Assembly (NCBI RefSeq): GCF_016887965.1
Contig: NZ_JAFDVD010000008.1
Span: 186,001 to 250,000, forward strand
Source of the DNA: Phycicoccus sonneratiae
Lineage (GTDB): Bacteria > Actinomycetota > Actinomycetes > Actinomycetales > Dermatophilaceae
DNA length: 64,000 nt
Direction: 5' to 3'
The notes beneath the pieces were generated by a model, which was given only the letters and a program-made list of their open reading frames with translations, searched no databases and was not told where the DNA came from. Numbering within the stretch: position 1 is the first letter of the stretch; each line of letters opens with the position of its first letter. This document shows, in pieces, positions 7,903-16,000 of the stretch. The position numbers and the translations under genes are program-made.

Positions 7903-9774
7903 TCAGCCGGCGTAGTGGGCGTCGAGCAGGTCCTTGTACTTGTCGGCGACGACCTTGCGCTTGAGCTTGAGGCTCGGGGTCAGCTCGCCGTCCTCGACCG
8001 TGAGGTCGTGCTCGAGGATCGTGAACCTCTTGATCGTCTCCCAGCGGTTCAGCCCGGCGTTCAGCTCGTCGACGTAGCCCTGGACCATCTGGCGGCAGGC
8101 GTCGGACGACACGACCTCGGCGTAGGGGCGCCCCTCCATCCCGTTCTGCGCGGCCCAGCCGGCCATCGCGTCGGGGTCGAGGGTGATGAGCGCGGAGACG
8201 AAGTTGCGGTCGGCGCCGTGGACGACGAGCTGCGAGGCGTACGGGCACAGGCCCTTGAAGGTCGACTCGATGATCGAGGGGGCCACGTACTTGCCGCCGC
8301 TCGTCTTGAAGAGGTCCTTCTTGCGGTCGGTGATCTTCAGGAAGCCACGGTCGTCGAGCTCGCCGATGTCGCCGGTGTGCAGCCACCCCTCGCCGTCGAT
8401 GGTCTCGGCCGTGGCGTCGGGGTTGTTGTGGTAGCCCTGCATGACGCCGGGACCGCGCAGGAGGATCTCGCCGTCCTCGGCGACCTGCACCTCGGTGCCG
8501 GGCAGCGGCCAGCCGACCGTGCCGTAGCGGTAGGCCTTGGTCCGGTTGACGAACGACGCGGCGCTCGTCTCGGTCATCCCGTAGCCCTCGGCGATGAGCA
8601 TGCCCATGCCGTCGAACCAGCGGGCGACGTCCTGGTTGAGGGCGGCGGAGCCGGAGATGAAGAAGCGGATGTTGCCGCCGAAGCGCTCGCGGATCTTGCT
8701 CGCGACGAGCTTGTCGAGGAGGGCGTGCTTGCGCGCCAGCAGCCCGGAGGGGTTCTTGCCCTGCTCGCGCAGGATGCTCACCTCGCGCCCGGTGGCGCTC
8801 GCCGCCTTGAAGAGCGTCAGCTTGAGGCCGCCCTCGCCCTCCATCATCATCTGGATCCGCGCGAAGGCCTTCTCGAAGATGCGGGGGGCGGCGCCCATGA
8901 AGGTCGGCTTGACGACGGCGAGGTTGTCGACGATCTTGTCGATCCGCCCGTCGATGGCCGTGGCGAACCCGATCTGCAGGGGCAGGGTCAGCAGGTTCTT
9001 GCCGAAGACGTGCGCGAGCGGGAGCCACAGGTACTGCACGTCGTCCTCGGTGAGGATGTTGATGGCGTCGGTGGCCGCGCCCTCGTAGGTCCACGCGCTG
9101 TGCAGGAGCCGGACGCCCTTGGGACGGCCGGTCGTGCCGGAGGTGTAGATGATCGTCGCCAGCCGGTCGGGGCGGATGGCGTCGATGCGCACGTCGACGG
9201 CCTGGGGGTCGCCGGCGAGGTACTCGCGCCCGAGCTGGCGCAGCTGGTCGAAGGTCAGCGTCCAGTCGTCGCCGTCCGGGATCCCCTCCATGAGCACGAC
9301 GCGGCCGACACCCGGGATGCGGTCGCGGATGCCGCGCAGCTTCTCGAGCTGCTCGGCGTTCTCGGCGAAGACGACCCGCGTGCCGGAGTCGGAGAGGATG
9401 AACGCGACGTCGTCGGCGATCGTCGTCGGGTAGATCGTCGTCGTCGCGGCGCCGGCGAGCATGTTCGCGAGGTCCGCGAGGGCCCACTCGTAGCGCGTGC
9501 CGGAGGCGATGGCCACCCGGTCCTCGGGCTCGACCCCGAGGGCGACGAGGCCGGCCGCGACCTCGCGGACGACGGCGTCGAGCTCGCGCCAGGTGACGGT
9601 GACCCACTCGTCGCCCGACTCGTGGACGACGGCGTGGAGGAAGGCGGGGCGCTCGCCCGAGGCCGCGACGCGGTCGCGGAACAGGTGGGCCACGCTCTGC
9701 GCCGGTTCCTCGAGGACGGCGTGGTCGACGGGCTCGTCGGCGGGGGTGTTGATCTGCGGGGTCACCCGGTGCAT
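7903..9774 (-). CDS. Long-chain fatty-acid-CoA ligase (AMP-forming)
   Basis: This 623-residue ANL-superfamily enzyme is of the FadD15 / AMP-dependent long-chain ligase type. The P-loop YTSGTTGRPKGV lies at about 210-221. GYGMTETSAASF follows, then the hinge region around GDIGELDDRGFLKITDRKKDLFK, and a C-terminal lysine in the LKRKVV region. The reaction is fatty acid + ATP + CoA to acyl-CoA + AMP + PPi, feeding beta-oxidation or lipid synthesis at the cytoplasmic face. The ATG at 9774 gives the full family length with no signal peptide. It lies downstream of rodA, separated by 97 bp, and may have its own promoter there. Confidence 0.92.
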   Translation of the reverse strand: MHRVTPQINTPADEPVDHAVLEEPAQSVAHLFRDRVAASGERPAFLHAVVHESGDEWVTVTWRELDAVVREVAAGLVALGVEPEDRVAIASGTRYEWALADLANMLAGAATTTIYPTTIADDVAFILSDSGTRVVFAENAEQLEKLRGIRDRIPGVGRVVLMEGIPDGDDWTLTFDQLRQLGREYLAGDPQAVDVRIDAIRPDRLATIIYTSGTTGRPKGVRLLHSAWTYEGAATDAINILTEDDVQYLWLPLAHVFGKNLLTLPLQIGFATAIDGRIDKIVDNLAVVKPTFMGAAPRIFEKAFARIQMMMEGEGGLKLTLFKAASATGREVSILREQGKNPSGLLARKHALLDKLVASKIRERFGGNIRFFISGSAALNQDVARWFDGMGMLIAEGYGMTETSAASFVNRTKAYRYGTVGWPLPGTEVQVAEDGEILLRGPGVMQGYHNNPDATAETIDGEGWLHTGDIGELDDRGFLKITDRKKDLFKTSGGKYVAPSIIESTFKGLCPYASQLVVHGADRNFVSALITLDPDAMAGWAAQNGMEGRPYAEVVSSDACRQMVQGYVDELNAGLNRWETIKRFTILEHDLTVEDGELTPSLKLKRKVVADKYKDLLDAHYAG

Positions 9775-9871
9775 GGTGCATCGTCCTCGGCATCGGTGGC
9801 GTGGTGCCGGAATCCTGTCACACGCCGTGCCCCGAGGGAACGGATCCGGTTACCCGCGGGTCACTTTTCGG

Positions 9872-11002
9872 TCACCGCCGCGCGGGGCCGGCCCGGGCGG
9901 CGTCGACCAGCCCCACCGCCAGCCACGAGGCCAGCATCGAGGAGCCGCCGTAGGAGACGAACGGCAGCGGCAGGCCGGTGACCGGCAGCAGGCCCAGGGT
10001 CATCCCGACGTTCTGGACGACCTGCACCGCCAGCCACGTCGCGACCCCGACCCCGACGAGCCGCCCGAAGGCGTCCTCGGCCCGGGCCGCGACGACGAGC
10101 ACGCGCACGACGAGGACCCCGAGGAGCACGACGAGCCCGGCGGCGCCGACGAAGCCGAGCTCCTCCCCCGCGACCGAGAAGACGAAGTCGTTCAGCTGGT
10201 ACGGCACGAACCCGCCCTGGGTCCGCGAGCCGTCCATGAAGCCCTGCCCCCACAACCCGCCACCGGCGACGGCCAGCCGCACCTGGCGCACCTGGTACCC
10301 GGCCCCCTGGGGATCGGCCGAGGGGTCGGCGAAGGAGGTGAGGCGGGCGCGCTGGTAGTCGCTGAGCAGCGGTGTCGTCAGCGCGAGGACCACCCCGGCG
10401 ACGACGAGCGCCACCCCGGCCGCCACCCACCGGCGCGGCAGCCCGCCGACGACGACCACCACCGTGCCGGTCGCGGCGAGGACGAGGGCGGTCCCGAGGT
10501 CGGGCTGGAGGAGGACGAGCGCCGTCGGCACCCCGAGCACGACGGTCGCGGCGAGCACCTCGCGGCCGCCGGGGTCGCTCCCCCGCTCGAGCCGACCCGC
10601 GAGCAGGGCGGCGAGGGCGAGGACGACGCCGGCCTTGGCGAGCTCGGCCGGCTGGAGCGTGAAGCCGGCGACGAGCGGGATCCACGAGCGCGAGCCGTTG
10701 ACGGTCGTGCCGAGCGGCGTCGGGACGAGGAGCAGGAGGACGACCGCCCCGAGCCAGGCCCACGGGGCGGCGGCCCGCACCCGGCCGCGGCCGGCCCGCG
10801 AGACGAGCACAGCGACGGCCAGGCCGACGCCGGCGGTCAGGAGGTGGCGGACGAGGTAGGCCGAGCCCGTCGTGCGCACCGTCGCCGACCACACGAGGAG
10901 CGCCCCGACGACCGAGGCCCCGGCCGCCGCGACGAAGAGCCCGACGTCGTGCCGGGCCCAGCCGCTCAGGCGGGAACGATCTTGGTGAGCAGCTCGCGGC
11001 AC
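9872..11002 (-). CDS. rodA: FtsW/RodA/SpoVE-family SEDS protein
   Basis: The 376 residues form about ten TM helices. SEDS landmarks are SRSWIPLVAGFTLQPAELAK, LLQPDLGTALVL, and the C-terminal TGLPLPFVSYGGSSMLASW. SEDS proteins are peptidoglycan glycosyltransferases acting with a class B PBP in the membrane. No PBP gene is nearby. The annotated GTG at 11002 overlaps ribF by 37 bp. A CTG overlapping the ribF stop (CTGA, near 10969) is an alternative that would remove 11 residues without touching a TM helix. FtsW is not excluded, but the sequence and lack of division neighbours favour RodA. Confidence 0.85.
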   Translation of the reverse strand: MPRAAHQDRSRLSGWARHDVGLFVAAAGASVVGALLVWSATVRTTGSAYLVRHLLTAGVGLAVAVLVSRAGRGRVRAAAPWAWLGAVVLLLLVPTPLGTTVNGSRSWIPLVAGFTLQPAELAKAGVVLALAALLAGRLERGSDPGGREVLAATVVLGVPTALVLLQPDLGTALVLAATGTVVVVVGGLPRRWVAAGVALVVAGVVLALTTPLLSDYQRARLTSFADPSADPQGAGYQVRQVRLAVAGGGLWGQGFMDGSRTQGGFVPYQLNDFVFSVAGEELGFVGAAGLVVLLGVLVVRVLVVAARAEDAFGRLVGVGVATWLAVQVVQNVGMTLGLLPVTGLPLPFVSYGGSSMLASWLAVGLVDAARAGPARR

Positions 11003-11928
11003 CGCTCGACGTCCCCGGCCATCGCCTCGGTCAGCTGCTCGACGCTCTCGAAGCGCAGCGTCGGGCGGATGTGGTCGACGAACTCGACCATCACGGTCTC
11101 GTCGTAGAGGTCGAGGTCGTCGCGGTCGAGGACGTAGGCCTCGACGGTGCGGCGGTCCTCGGTGTCGAAGGTCGGGTTGGTGCCGACGCTCACCGCGGCC
11201 GGCATCGTGCGGTCGGGCTCGCCCTCGGCGACGTCGAGGCGGGTCAGCCAGCCGGCGTAGACCCCCTCGGCGGGCACGAGGCCCATCGAGTCGGCGGCGA
11301 GGTTGGCCGTGGGGTAGCCCAGGCCGCGCCCGCGGTGGTTGCCGTGGACGACCGTGCCGACGACCCGGTGCGGCCGGCCGAGGATGCGCGCCGCCTCGGC
11401 GACCTCGCCGGCCCGCAGCTCGCGGCGCACGACCGTCGAGCTGTACCGCTCTCCGTCGCCGACGTCGTCGAGGGCGATGACCTCGAAGCCGAACTGCTCA
11501 CCGAGGTCGACGAGCGTGCCGACGTCGCCCGCGTTGCGGTACCCGAAGCGGGTGTCCATCCCGACGACGACGCAGCGGGCGTCGAGGCCGCGGACGAACA
11601 CCGAGCGGACGAAGTCCTCGGGGGTCTGCTGGGCGAACTCGGTGGTGAAGTCGAGGACGAGCAGGCCGTCGATGCCGGTCTCGGCGATCAGCTCGTCGCG
11701 CACGCGGGCCGGGGCGATGAGCTCGGGGGCCCGGTCGGGGTGCAGCACGGCGACGGGGTGCGGGTCGAAGGTGATGGCGACCGCCGGCAGCCCGAGCCGC
11801 GCGCCGGCCTCGACGAGGGCGCCGAGCACCGCCTTGTGGCCGCGGTGGACGCCGTCGAAGTTGCCGAGCGTGAGCACGCAGGGGCGCAGGGCCTCGGGCG
11901 TGCGGGCAGGGTCGGACCATCGGTGCAC
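10966..11928 (-). CDS. ribF: Bifunctional riboflavin kinase/FAD synthetase
   Basis: This 320-residue enzyme converts riboflavin to FMN and FMN to FAD. The N-terminal adenylyltransferase domain begins LTLGNFDGVHRGHKAVL with the GxFDGxHxGH nucleotide-binding motif. The C-terminal flavokinase domain has GTVVHGNHRGRGLGYPTAN and PAAVSVGTNPTF. Both domains and their catalytic motifs are intact. I chose the GTG at 11928, 10 bp from the truB stop, because it leaves the expected short N-terminus. It sits in the conserved rbfA-truB-ribF order and likely shares the transcript. Confidence 0.95.
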   Translation of the reverse strand: MHRWSDPARTPEALRPCVLTLGNFDGVHRGHKAVLGALVEAGARLGLPAVAITFDPHPVAVLHPDRAPELIAPARVRDELIAETGIDGLLVLDFTTEFAQQTPEDFVRSVFVRGLDARCVVVGMDTRFGYRNAGDVGTLVDLGEQFGFEVIALDDVGDGERYSSTVVRRELRAGEVAEAARILGRPHRVVGTVVHGNHRGRGLGYPTANLAADSMGLVPAEGVYAGWLTRLDVAEGEPDRTMPAAVSVGTNPTFDTEDRRTVEAYVLDRDDLDLYDETVMVEFVDHIRPTLRFESVEQLTEAMAGDVERCRELLTKIVPA

Positions 11929-11938
11929 GGGGACCACT

Positions 11939-12874
11939 CTACGAACTCGCGGGGGCGAAGACGACGAGGGACCGCGCGCGCTCGTTCTGCTCGTCGAGGA
12001 CCGCGACGAGGGAGCCGTCGGGCGCGAACGCGGCGACCGGCGCGGTGCGCCCCGGCGACGCCGACGGGATGCGCTGTCCGTAGCCGAGCGCCCGGGCCTC
12101 GTCGGCGGCCAGCGCGCGGGCCGGGAAGGCCGCCCGCGCGGCGTCGGCGAGCGGCAGGGTCGGCATCGGTTCGCCCTGCCGGGCCTCGAGCTCGGCCAGC
12201 GGGTGGGCGAGCTCGAGGGTGAAGCCGCCGACCCGGGTGCGCCGCAGGGCGGTGAGGTGCGCGGCGCTGCCGAGGGCGGCTCCGAGGTCGCGGGCCAGGG
12301 CGCGCACGTAGGTGCCGGAGGAGACGCTGACCTCGACGTCGACGTCGAGCACCGGGGTGCCCCCGGCGTCCACCGGTCGGAGGGCACCGACCGCGAAGCG
12401 GGACACCGTGACCGGGCGCGCGGGCAGCTCGACGTCCTCGCCGGCCCGCACCCGGTGGTAGGCGCGCTCGCCCTTGACCTTGATCGCGCTCACCGCGCTC
12501 GGGACCTGCTCGATCTCGCCGGTGAGGGTCGCGACGGCGGCCTCGACGGCTGCCCGGTCGAGCCCTCCTGCGCCGGGCGCCGCGGTGACCTCGCCCTCGG
12601 CGTCGTCGGTGACCGTGCCCTGCCCGATGCGGATCGTCGCGGTGTAGTCCTTCCCGGCGCCGACGAGGAAGGTGAGCAGCCTCGTCGCGCGGCCGACCCC
12701 GAGGACCAGCACGCCGGTGGCCATCGGGTCGAGCGTGCCGGCGTGGCCGACCTTGCGGGTGGCGCAGAGCCGCCGCGCCCGGGCGACGACGTCGTGGCTG
12801 GTCCAGCCGCCGGGCTTGTCGACGACGAGCAGGCCGTCCGGGGTGGGCGCGGCGGGCTCAGCGCTCGCCGGCAC
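11939..12874 (-). CDS. truB: tRNA pseudouridine(55) synthase
   Basis: This 311-residue protein makes pseudouridine at position 55 in the T-loop of tRNAs. The catalytic aspartate is D49 in KVGHAGTLDPMATGVL. Other family blocks are GLLVVDKPGGWTSHDVV, DYTATIRIGQGTVTDD, and SGTYVRALARDLG. The C-terminal PUA-like region (about 240-311) is present. The GTG start overlaps rbfA by 17 bp, and the upstream extension PASAEPAAPTP is non-conserved, so the true start could be a few residues inside. It is coupled to rbfA and ribF. Confidence 0.95.
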   Translation of the reverse strand: MPASAEPAAPTPDGLLVVDKPGGWTSHDVVARARRLCATRKVGHAGTLDPMATGVLVLGVGRATRLLTFLVGAGKDYTATIRIGQGTVTDDAEGEVTAAPGAGGLDRAAVEAAVATLTGEIEQVPSAVSAIKVKGERAYHRVRAGEDVELPARPVTVSRFAVGALRPVDAGGTPVLDVDVEVSVSSGTYVRALARDLGAALGSAAHLTALRRTRVGGFTLELAHPLAELEARQGEPMPTLPLADAARAAFPARALAADEARALGYGQRIPSASPGRTAPVAAFAPDGSLVAVLDEQNERARSLVVFAPASS

Positions 12875-13328
12875 CCGGGGCGTCCTCGGCGTCGGCGGCC
12901 TCCTCGGCCTCGCGCTCCTTGCGGTAGGGGTCGGCCTCGCCGGCGTAGCGGGCCTCGGCCGCGCTGCGGGCCACCTCGGCGTCGCGCTCGCGCGCCTCCT
13001 TGAGCAGGTCCTCGAGGTGGGCGGCGTTCTCGGGGATGGCGTCGGCGATCCACTCGAGCGTCGGGGTGAGCCGGATGCCCAGCTGCTTGCCGACGAACGA
13101 GCGCAGCCGACCCTTGTTCGCCTCGAGGAGGCGGGCGGTGGTGGCGCGCTGGTCCTCGTCGCCGAAGACGGTGTAGAAGAGCGAGGCGTGCTGGAGGTCG
13201 CCGGTGACGCGGACGTCGGTCACGGTGACGAACCCGAGGTCGGGGTCCTTGACGATGGCCTCGAGGTTCTCGGCGGTCACCGTGCGGATCCGGTCGGCGA
13301 CCTTGCGGGCACGGGCTTCGTCGGCCAC
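12858..13328 (-). CDS. rbfA: 30S ribosome-binding factor A
   Basis: This 156-residue KH-like protein is needed for late 16S rRNA maturation and 30S assembly. The conserved core runs from RKVADRIRTVTAENLEAIV through FVTVTDVRVTGDLQHASLFY to GKQLGIRLTPTLEW. An acidic tail of ~45 residues follows, longer than in E. coli and common in actinobacteria. The GTG at 13328 has a strong AGGAGGA Shine-Dalgarno 5 nt upstream. It normally follows infB directly; here a 3.7-kb accessory block separates the two, so rbfA must have its own promoter in the 109-bp divergent spacer. Confidence 0.95.
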   Translation of the reverse strand: MADEARARKVADRIRTVTAENLEAIVKDPDLGFVTVTDVRVTGDLQHASLFYTVFGDEDQRATTARLLEANKGRLRSFVGKQLGIRLTPTLEWIADAIPENAAHLEDLLKEARERDAEVARSAAEARYAGEADPYRKEREAEEAADAEDAPGAGER

Positions 13329-13355
13329 GGCTCCTCCTGGGCTGCGCTGGGCGAG

Positions 13356-13375
13356 GGCCCCACGGCGGTGGGGCC
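13356..13375. repeat. GC-rich hairpin in the rbfA leader
   Basis: Perfect 8-bp arms GGCCCCAC and GTGGGGCC enclose a GGCG loop. It lies 28 bp upstream of the rbfA start, between rbfA and the divergent gene at 13438. It could fold in the rbfA 5' leader; no T-run is present. Function is unknown. Confidence 0.5.
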
Positions 13376-13437
13376 GTCCAACCCTAGGTCACCGGATGGT
13401 GCGACGCGCACGGCACCGGCTGGCTACCATCGACGGC

Positions 13438-14028
13438 ATGAGGACCGCAGGGGTCGGGGTGGTGCGTGGTGCACGCACCCTGCTCGCCCTGCTCGCCGTC
13501 CTCGGGGTCTCGGCCGCGGCCCACGAGCTCGGGGGCGGTCACGTGCCCGGGGCGCTGGCCCTCGTCGTCCTCGGTGTCGTCCTCGCGCCCGCCACCTGGC
13601 TGGCCCTCGCCCGTCCCCGCGGCCCGCTCGCCCTCCTCACGCTGCTCGCCGGCGCGCAGGTCGTCGTGCACGTCGGCCTGGCGTCGATGGCACCGGGCGT
13701 CGGCGCGCGCGCCCCGATGCCCGGGCACGACCACCTGCCCGCCGGCCTCTCCCCCGGCTCCGCGGCGGTCATGCCGGAGATGGGCCACGCCGGTCCCTCG
13801 ATGCTCCTCCTCCACGTCGTCGCCACCCTCGCCCTCGCCCTCCTGCTGTCGCGGGTCGAGGACGTGCTGTGGCGCGTGGTCTGCGCCCTCCTCCCGCGGG
13901 TCGCCGCCGTCGTGCACCGACCCGCCCTCGTGCGCCTCGCCGTGGCCGCCACGGCACCCCGTCCCGCCGGCCGGGCCCCTCGGCCAGTCGGGGGACGGGC
14001 GCCACCCGTGGCCCTCGCCCGAGCCTGA
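13438..14028 (+). CDS. Small membrane protein with Met/His-rich loop (copper-locus associated)
   Basis: I do not recognise a named family. The 196-residue protein has four hydrophobic stretches, at about 10-30, 36-55, 62-82 and 120-140. Between the third and fourth is an extracytoplasmic-looking loop rich in Met, His and acidic residues (APMPGHDHLPAGL, then AAVMPEMGHAGPSM), suited to Cu(I)/Cu(II) binding. The C-terminal ~50 residues are Arg/Pro-rich and probably cytoplasmic. The ATG at 13438 follows the divergent spacer from rbfA. Its position upstream of a PCu(A)C chaperone and a DyP peroxidase suggests a role in copper handling, which is inference. Confidence 0.65.
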   Translation: MRTAGVGVVRGARTLLALLAVLGVSAAAHELGGGHVPGALALVVLGVVLAPATWLALARPRGPLALLTLLAGAQVVVHVGLASMAPGVGARAPMPGHDHLPAGLSPGSAAVMPEMGHAGPSMLLLHVVATLALALLLSRVEDVLWRVVCALLPRVAAVVHRPALVRLAVAATAPRPAGRAPRPVGGRAPPVALARA

Positions 14029-14031
14029 CCC

Positions 14032-14110
14032 GTTCACATCCCCCGGGTCGGCTCCGAGCCGGCCCGCGCCGTGTCACGGGCCGGCTCGCCCTCCCGTCAG
14101 CGCTGTGAAC
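14032..14110 (+). promoter_or_regulatory. Structured leader/terminator-like element upstream of the PCu(A)C gene
   Basis: An outer 7-bp stem, GTTCACA (14032-14038) with TGTGAAC (14104-14110), encloses an 11-bp perfect hairpin, GAGCCGGCCCG (14056-14066) with its complement (14077-14087). A further GGTGGC/GCCACC hairpin lies at 14114-14130, before the start at 14154. It may terminate the upstream gene or attenuate the downstream one. No known riboswitch consensus is visible. Confidence 0.45.
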
Positions 14111-14153
14111 CCCGGTGGCCCCGAGCCACCCCCAGAACCGTTGGAGACCTCCG

Positions 14154-14777
14154 ATGCACCACACCCTCCCCGCGACTCGCCGGGTCGCCCTCGTCGCGGC
14201 CGTCGCCGCCCTCACCCTCGCCGCCGGCGCGTGTGGCTCCTCCGAGTCACCCGCTGCGGACGCCTCGCCGACCGGTGCCGCCCTCGTCGTCGACGACGGC
14301 TGGGTCAAGGCCGTCGACGAGACGGCCTCACCGTCGGCCTCCTCCTCCCTGGAGATGGACATGTCCTCCCCCAGCCCGTCCGCGAGCGGGATGGACGGCA
14401 TGGACGGCATGGACATGTCGATGCCGATGAGCGCGATGTTCGGCACCCTGCGCAACACGACCGACGAGGACATCACCATCGAGGGCGGCAGCACGCCGGC
14501 CGCCGAGATGGTCGAGCTGCACGAGACCGTCAAGAACGCCTCCGGCGAGATGCAGATGCAGCCCAAGCAGGGCGGCTTCGTCGTGCCCGCGGGCGGCACC
14601 TACGTGCTCAAGCCCGGCGGTGACCACGTGATGCTCATGGGCCTCACCGGTGCCCTGCGCAACGGCGCCGAGGTGAGCGTCACGCTGCGCACCTCCGCGG
14701 GTGAGTTCGCCCTCACCGTGCCGGTGCGGGCCTTCTCCGGCGCCGAGGAGACGTACGAGCCCTCGCCGTCCTCGTGA
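14154..14777 (+). CDS. PCu(A)C-family copper chaperone lipoprotein
   Basis: The 207-residue protein has a signal sequence ending LTLAAGACGSS, a plausible lipobox, so it is probably anchored outside the membrane. The core is a PCu(A)C (DUF461) domain with ligand residues in EMVELHETV, GEMQMQP and GGDHVMLMGL, matching the H-M-M-H-x-M copper site. An unusual Met-rich insert, around DGMDGMDMSMPMSAM, precedes the first strand. PCu(A)C delivers Cu(I) to oxidase CuA sites; here the client is unknown. I chose the ATG at 14154 because GGAG lies 7 nt upstream and it places the signal peptide at the N-terminus. The stop overlaps the DyP start (GTGA). Confidence 0.88.
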   Translation: MHHTLPATRRVALVAAVAALTLAAGACGSSESPAADASPTGAALVVDDGWVKAVDETASPSASSSLEMDMSSPSPSASGMDGMDGMDMSMPMSAMFGTLRNTTDEDITIEGGSTPAAEMVELHETVKNASGEMQMQPKQGGFVVPAGGTYVLKPGGDHVMLMGLTGALRNGAEVSVTLRTSAGEFALTVPVRAFSGAEETYEPSPSS

Positions 14778-16000
14778 CGGACGCCGAGAACGCCCCGGAC
14801 CGCGCGGCGGCGGGTCCCCGCCGCCGCGCCGTCCTGCTCACCGGGCTCGTCGGCGCCGGGGCCGGAGTGGCCACCGGCGCCGGCGCCGCCCTGGCGCGCG
14901 GGCGGGAGGCCCCGCCGGCCGACGACCGGCTCCAGCGGGCCCGGGCGAGCGCCCGGGCGTTCCGCGGCGAGCACCAGGCCGGGATCCTCGAGGCCCCGCC
15001 GCCGCACGCCTCCTTCGTCGCCCTCGACCTGCGCGAGGACGCCGACCGCGACGCCGTGCGCCGGCTCCTCACCGTGTGGACCGACGACGTCGAGCGGCTG
15101 ATGGCCGGGCGCGGGCCGCTCACCGACCTCGAGCCCGAGCTGGCCGCCGTCCCCGCGTCCCTCACCGTCACGGTGGGGGTCGGGCCCCGGGTCGTCGCCC
15201 TCGCCGGGGCCGAGAAGCCGTCGTGGCTGGCCCCGCTGCCCGCGTTCCCCGAGATCGATCGGCTCGAGGACGCCTGGTCCGGCGGCGACCTGCTCCTCCA
15301 GGTCTGCGCGGACAGCCCGACGACGGTGTCGCACGCCCAGCGCCGGCTCACCGCGGCGGTCGCGGACCTCGCGACCGTGCGGTGGGTGCAGCGCGGGTTC
15401 CGGGAGCCGTTCGAGGGACCGGGCCTGCCGATGCGCAACCTGCTCGGGCAGGTCGACGGCACCGTGCAGCCCGACGTCACGGGCCTGGACGCCGGGCTGC
15501 TCTGGGTCGGTGACGACGGACCCGCGTGGCTGCGCGGCGGGTCGTCGGTCGTCGTCCGGCGGATCGGGATGAGGCTCGACGCCTGGGATCGCGCCGACCG
15601 CCTGTCCCGCGAGAACGCCATCGGACGGCGGCTCGACACCGGGGCGCCGGTCACGGGTGGACGGGTCGACACGGCGGCCGACCTCGAGGCGAAGGACGAG
15701 CTCGGCTTCCACGTCGTCGACGACGCGGCCCACCTGCGCCGGGCCCACGCGACCGCGCCCCACGAGCGCTTCCTCCGGCGGCCGTACTCCTACGACGACG
15801 GCACCGGCGCCGAGACCCGCGCCGGCCTCGTCTTCGTGGCCTTCCAGGCCGACCCGGTGCGCCAGCTCGTGCCGGTGCAGCGCCGGCTCGCCGAGCTGGA
15901 CCTGCTCAACCTCTGGACCGTGCCGGTCGGGTCGGCGGTCTTCGCGGTGCTGCCCGGGGCGCGGCCCGGCGAGGTGCTCGGCGAGGCCATGTTCGCCTGA
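14774..16000 (+). CDS. Tat-exported DyP-type haem peroxidase
   Basis: This 408-residue enzyme has an N-terminal GPRRRAVLLTGLVGAG Tat-like signal. The DyP GxxDG motif reads GQVDGT, with the distal Asp. The proximal haem His lies in the HLRRAH region, and RRPYSYDDG is the following conserved stretch. DyP enzymes use H2O2 to oxidise dyes, Mn(II), haem or other large substrates. EfeB-like roles in iron release exist, but no EfeU or EfeO partners are here. The gene overlaps the PCu(A)C gene by four bases, so the two are co-translated. Its stop abuts the stop of the opposing DUF4262 gene with no spacer. Confidence 0.9.
   Translation: MTDAENAPDRAAAGPRRRAVLLTGLVGAGAGVATGAGAALARGREAPPADDRLQRARASARAFRGEHQAGILEAPPPHASFVALDLREDADRDAVRRLLTVWTDDVERLMAGRGPLTDLEPELAAVPASLTVTVGVGPRVVALAGAEKPSWLAPLPAFPEIDRLEDAWSGGDLLLQVCADSPTTVSHAQRRLTAAVADLATVRWVQRGFREPFEGPGLPMRNLLGQVDGTVQPDVTGLDAGLLWVGDDGPAWLRGGSSVVVRRIGMRLDAWDRADRLSRENAIGRRLDTGAPVTGGRVDTAADLEAKDELGFHVVDDAAHLRRAHATAPHERFLRRPYSYDDGTGAETRAGLVFVAFQADPVRQLVPVQRRLAELDLLNLWTVPVGSAVFAVLPGARPGEVLGEAMFA

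Noticed and set aside
10966-12387. A longer ribF frame that reaches back through truB
   Set aside because: The part before 11928 is a shadow of truB. Only the stretch from the GTG has RibF sequence.
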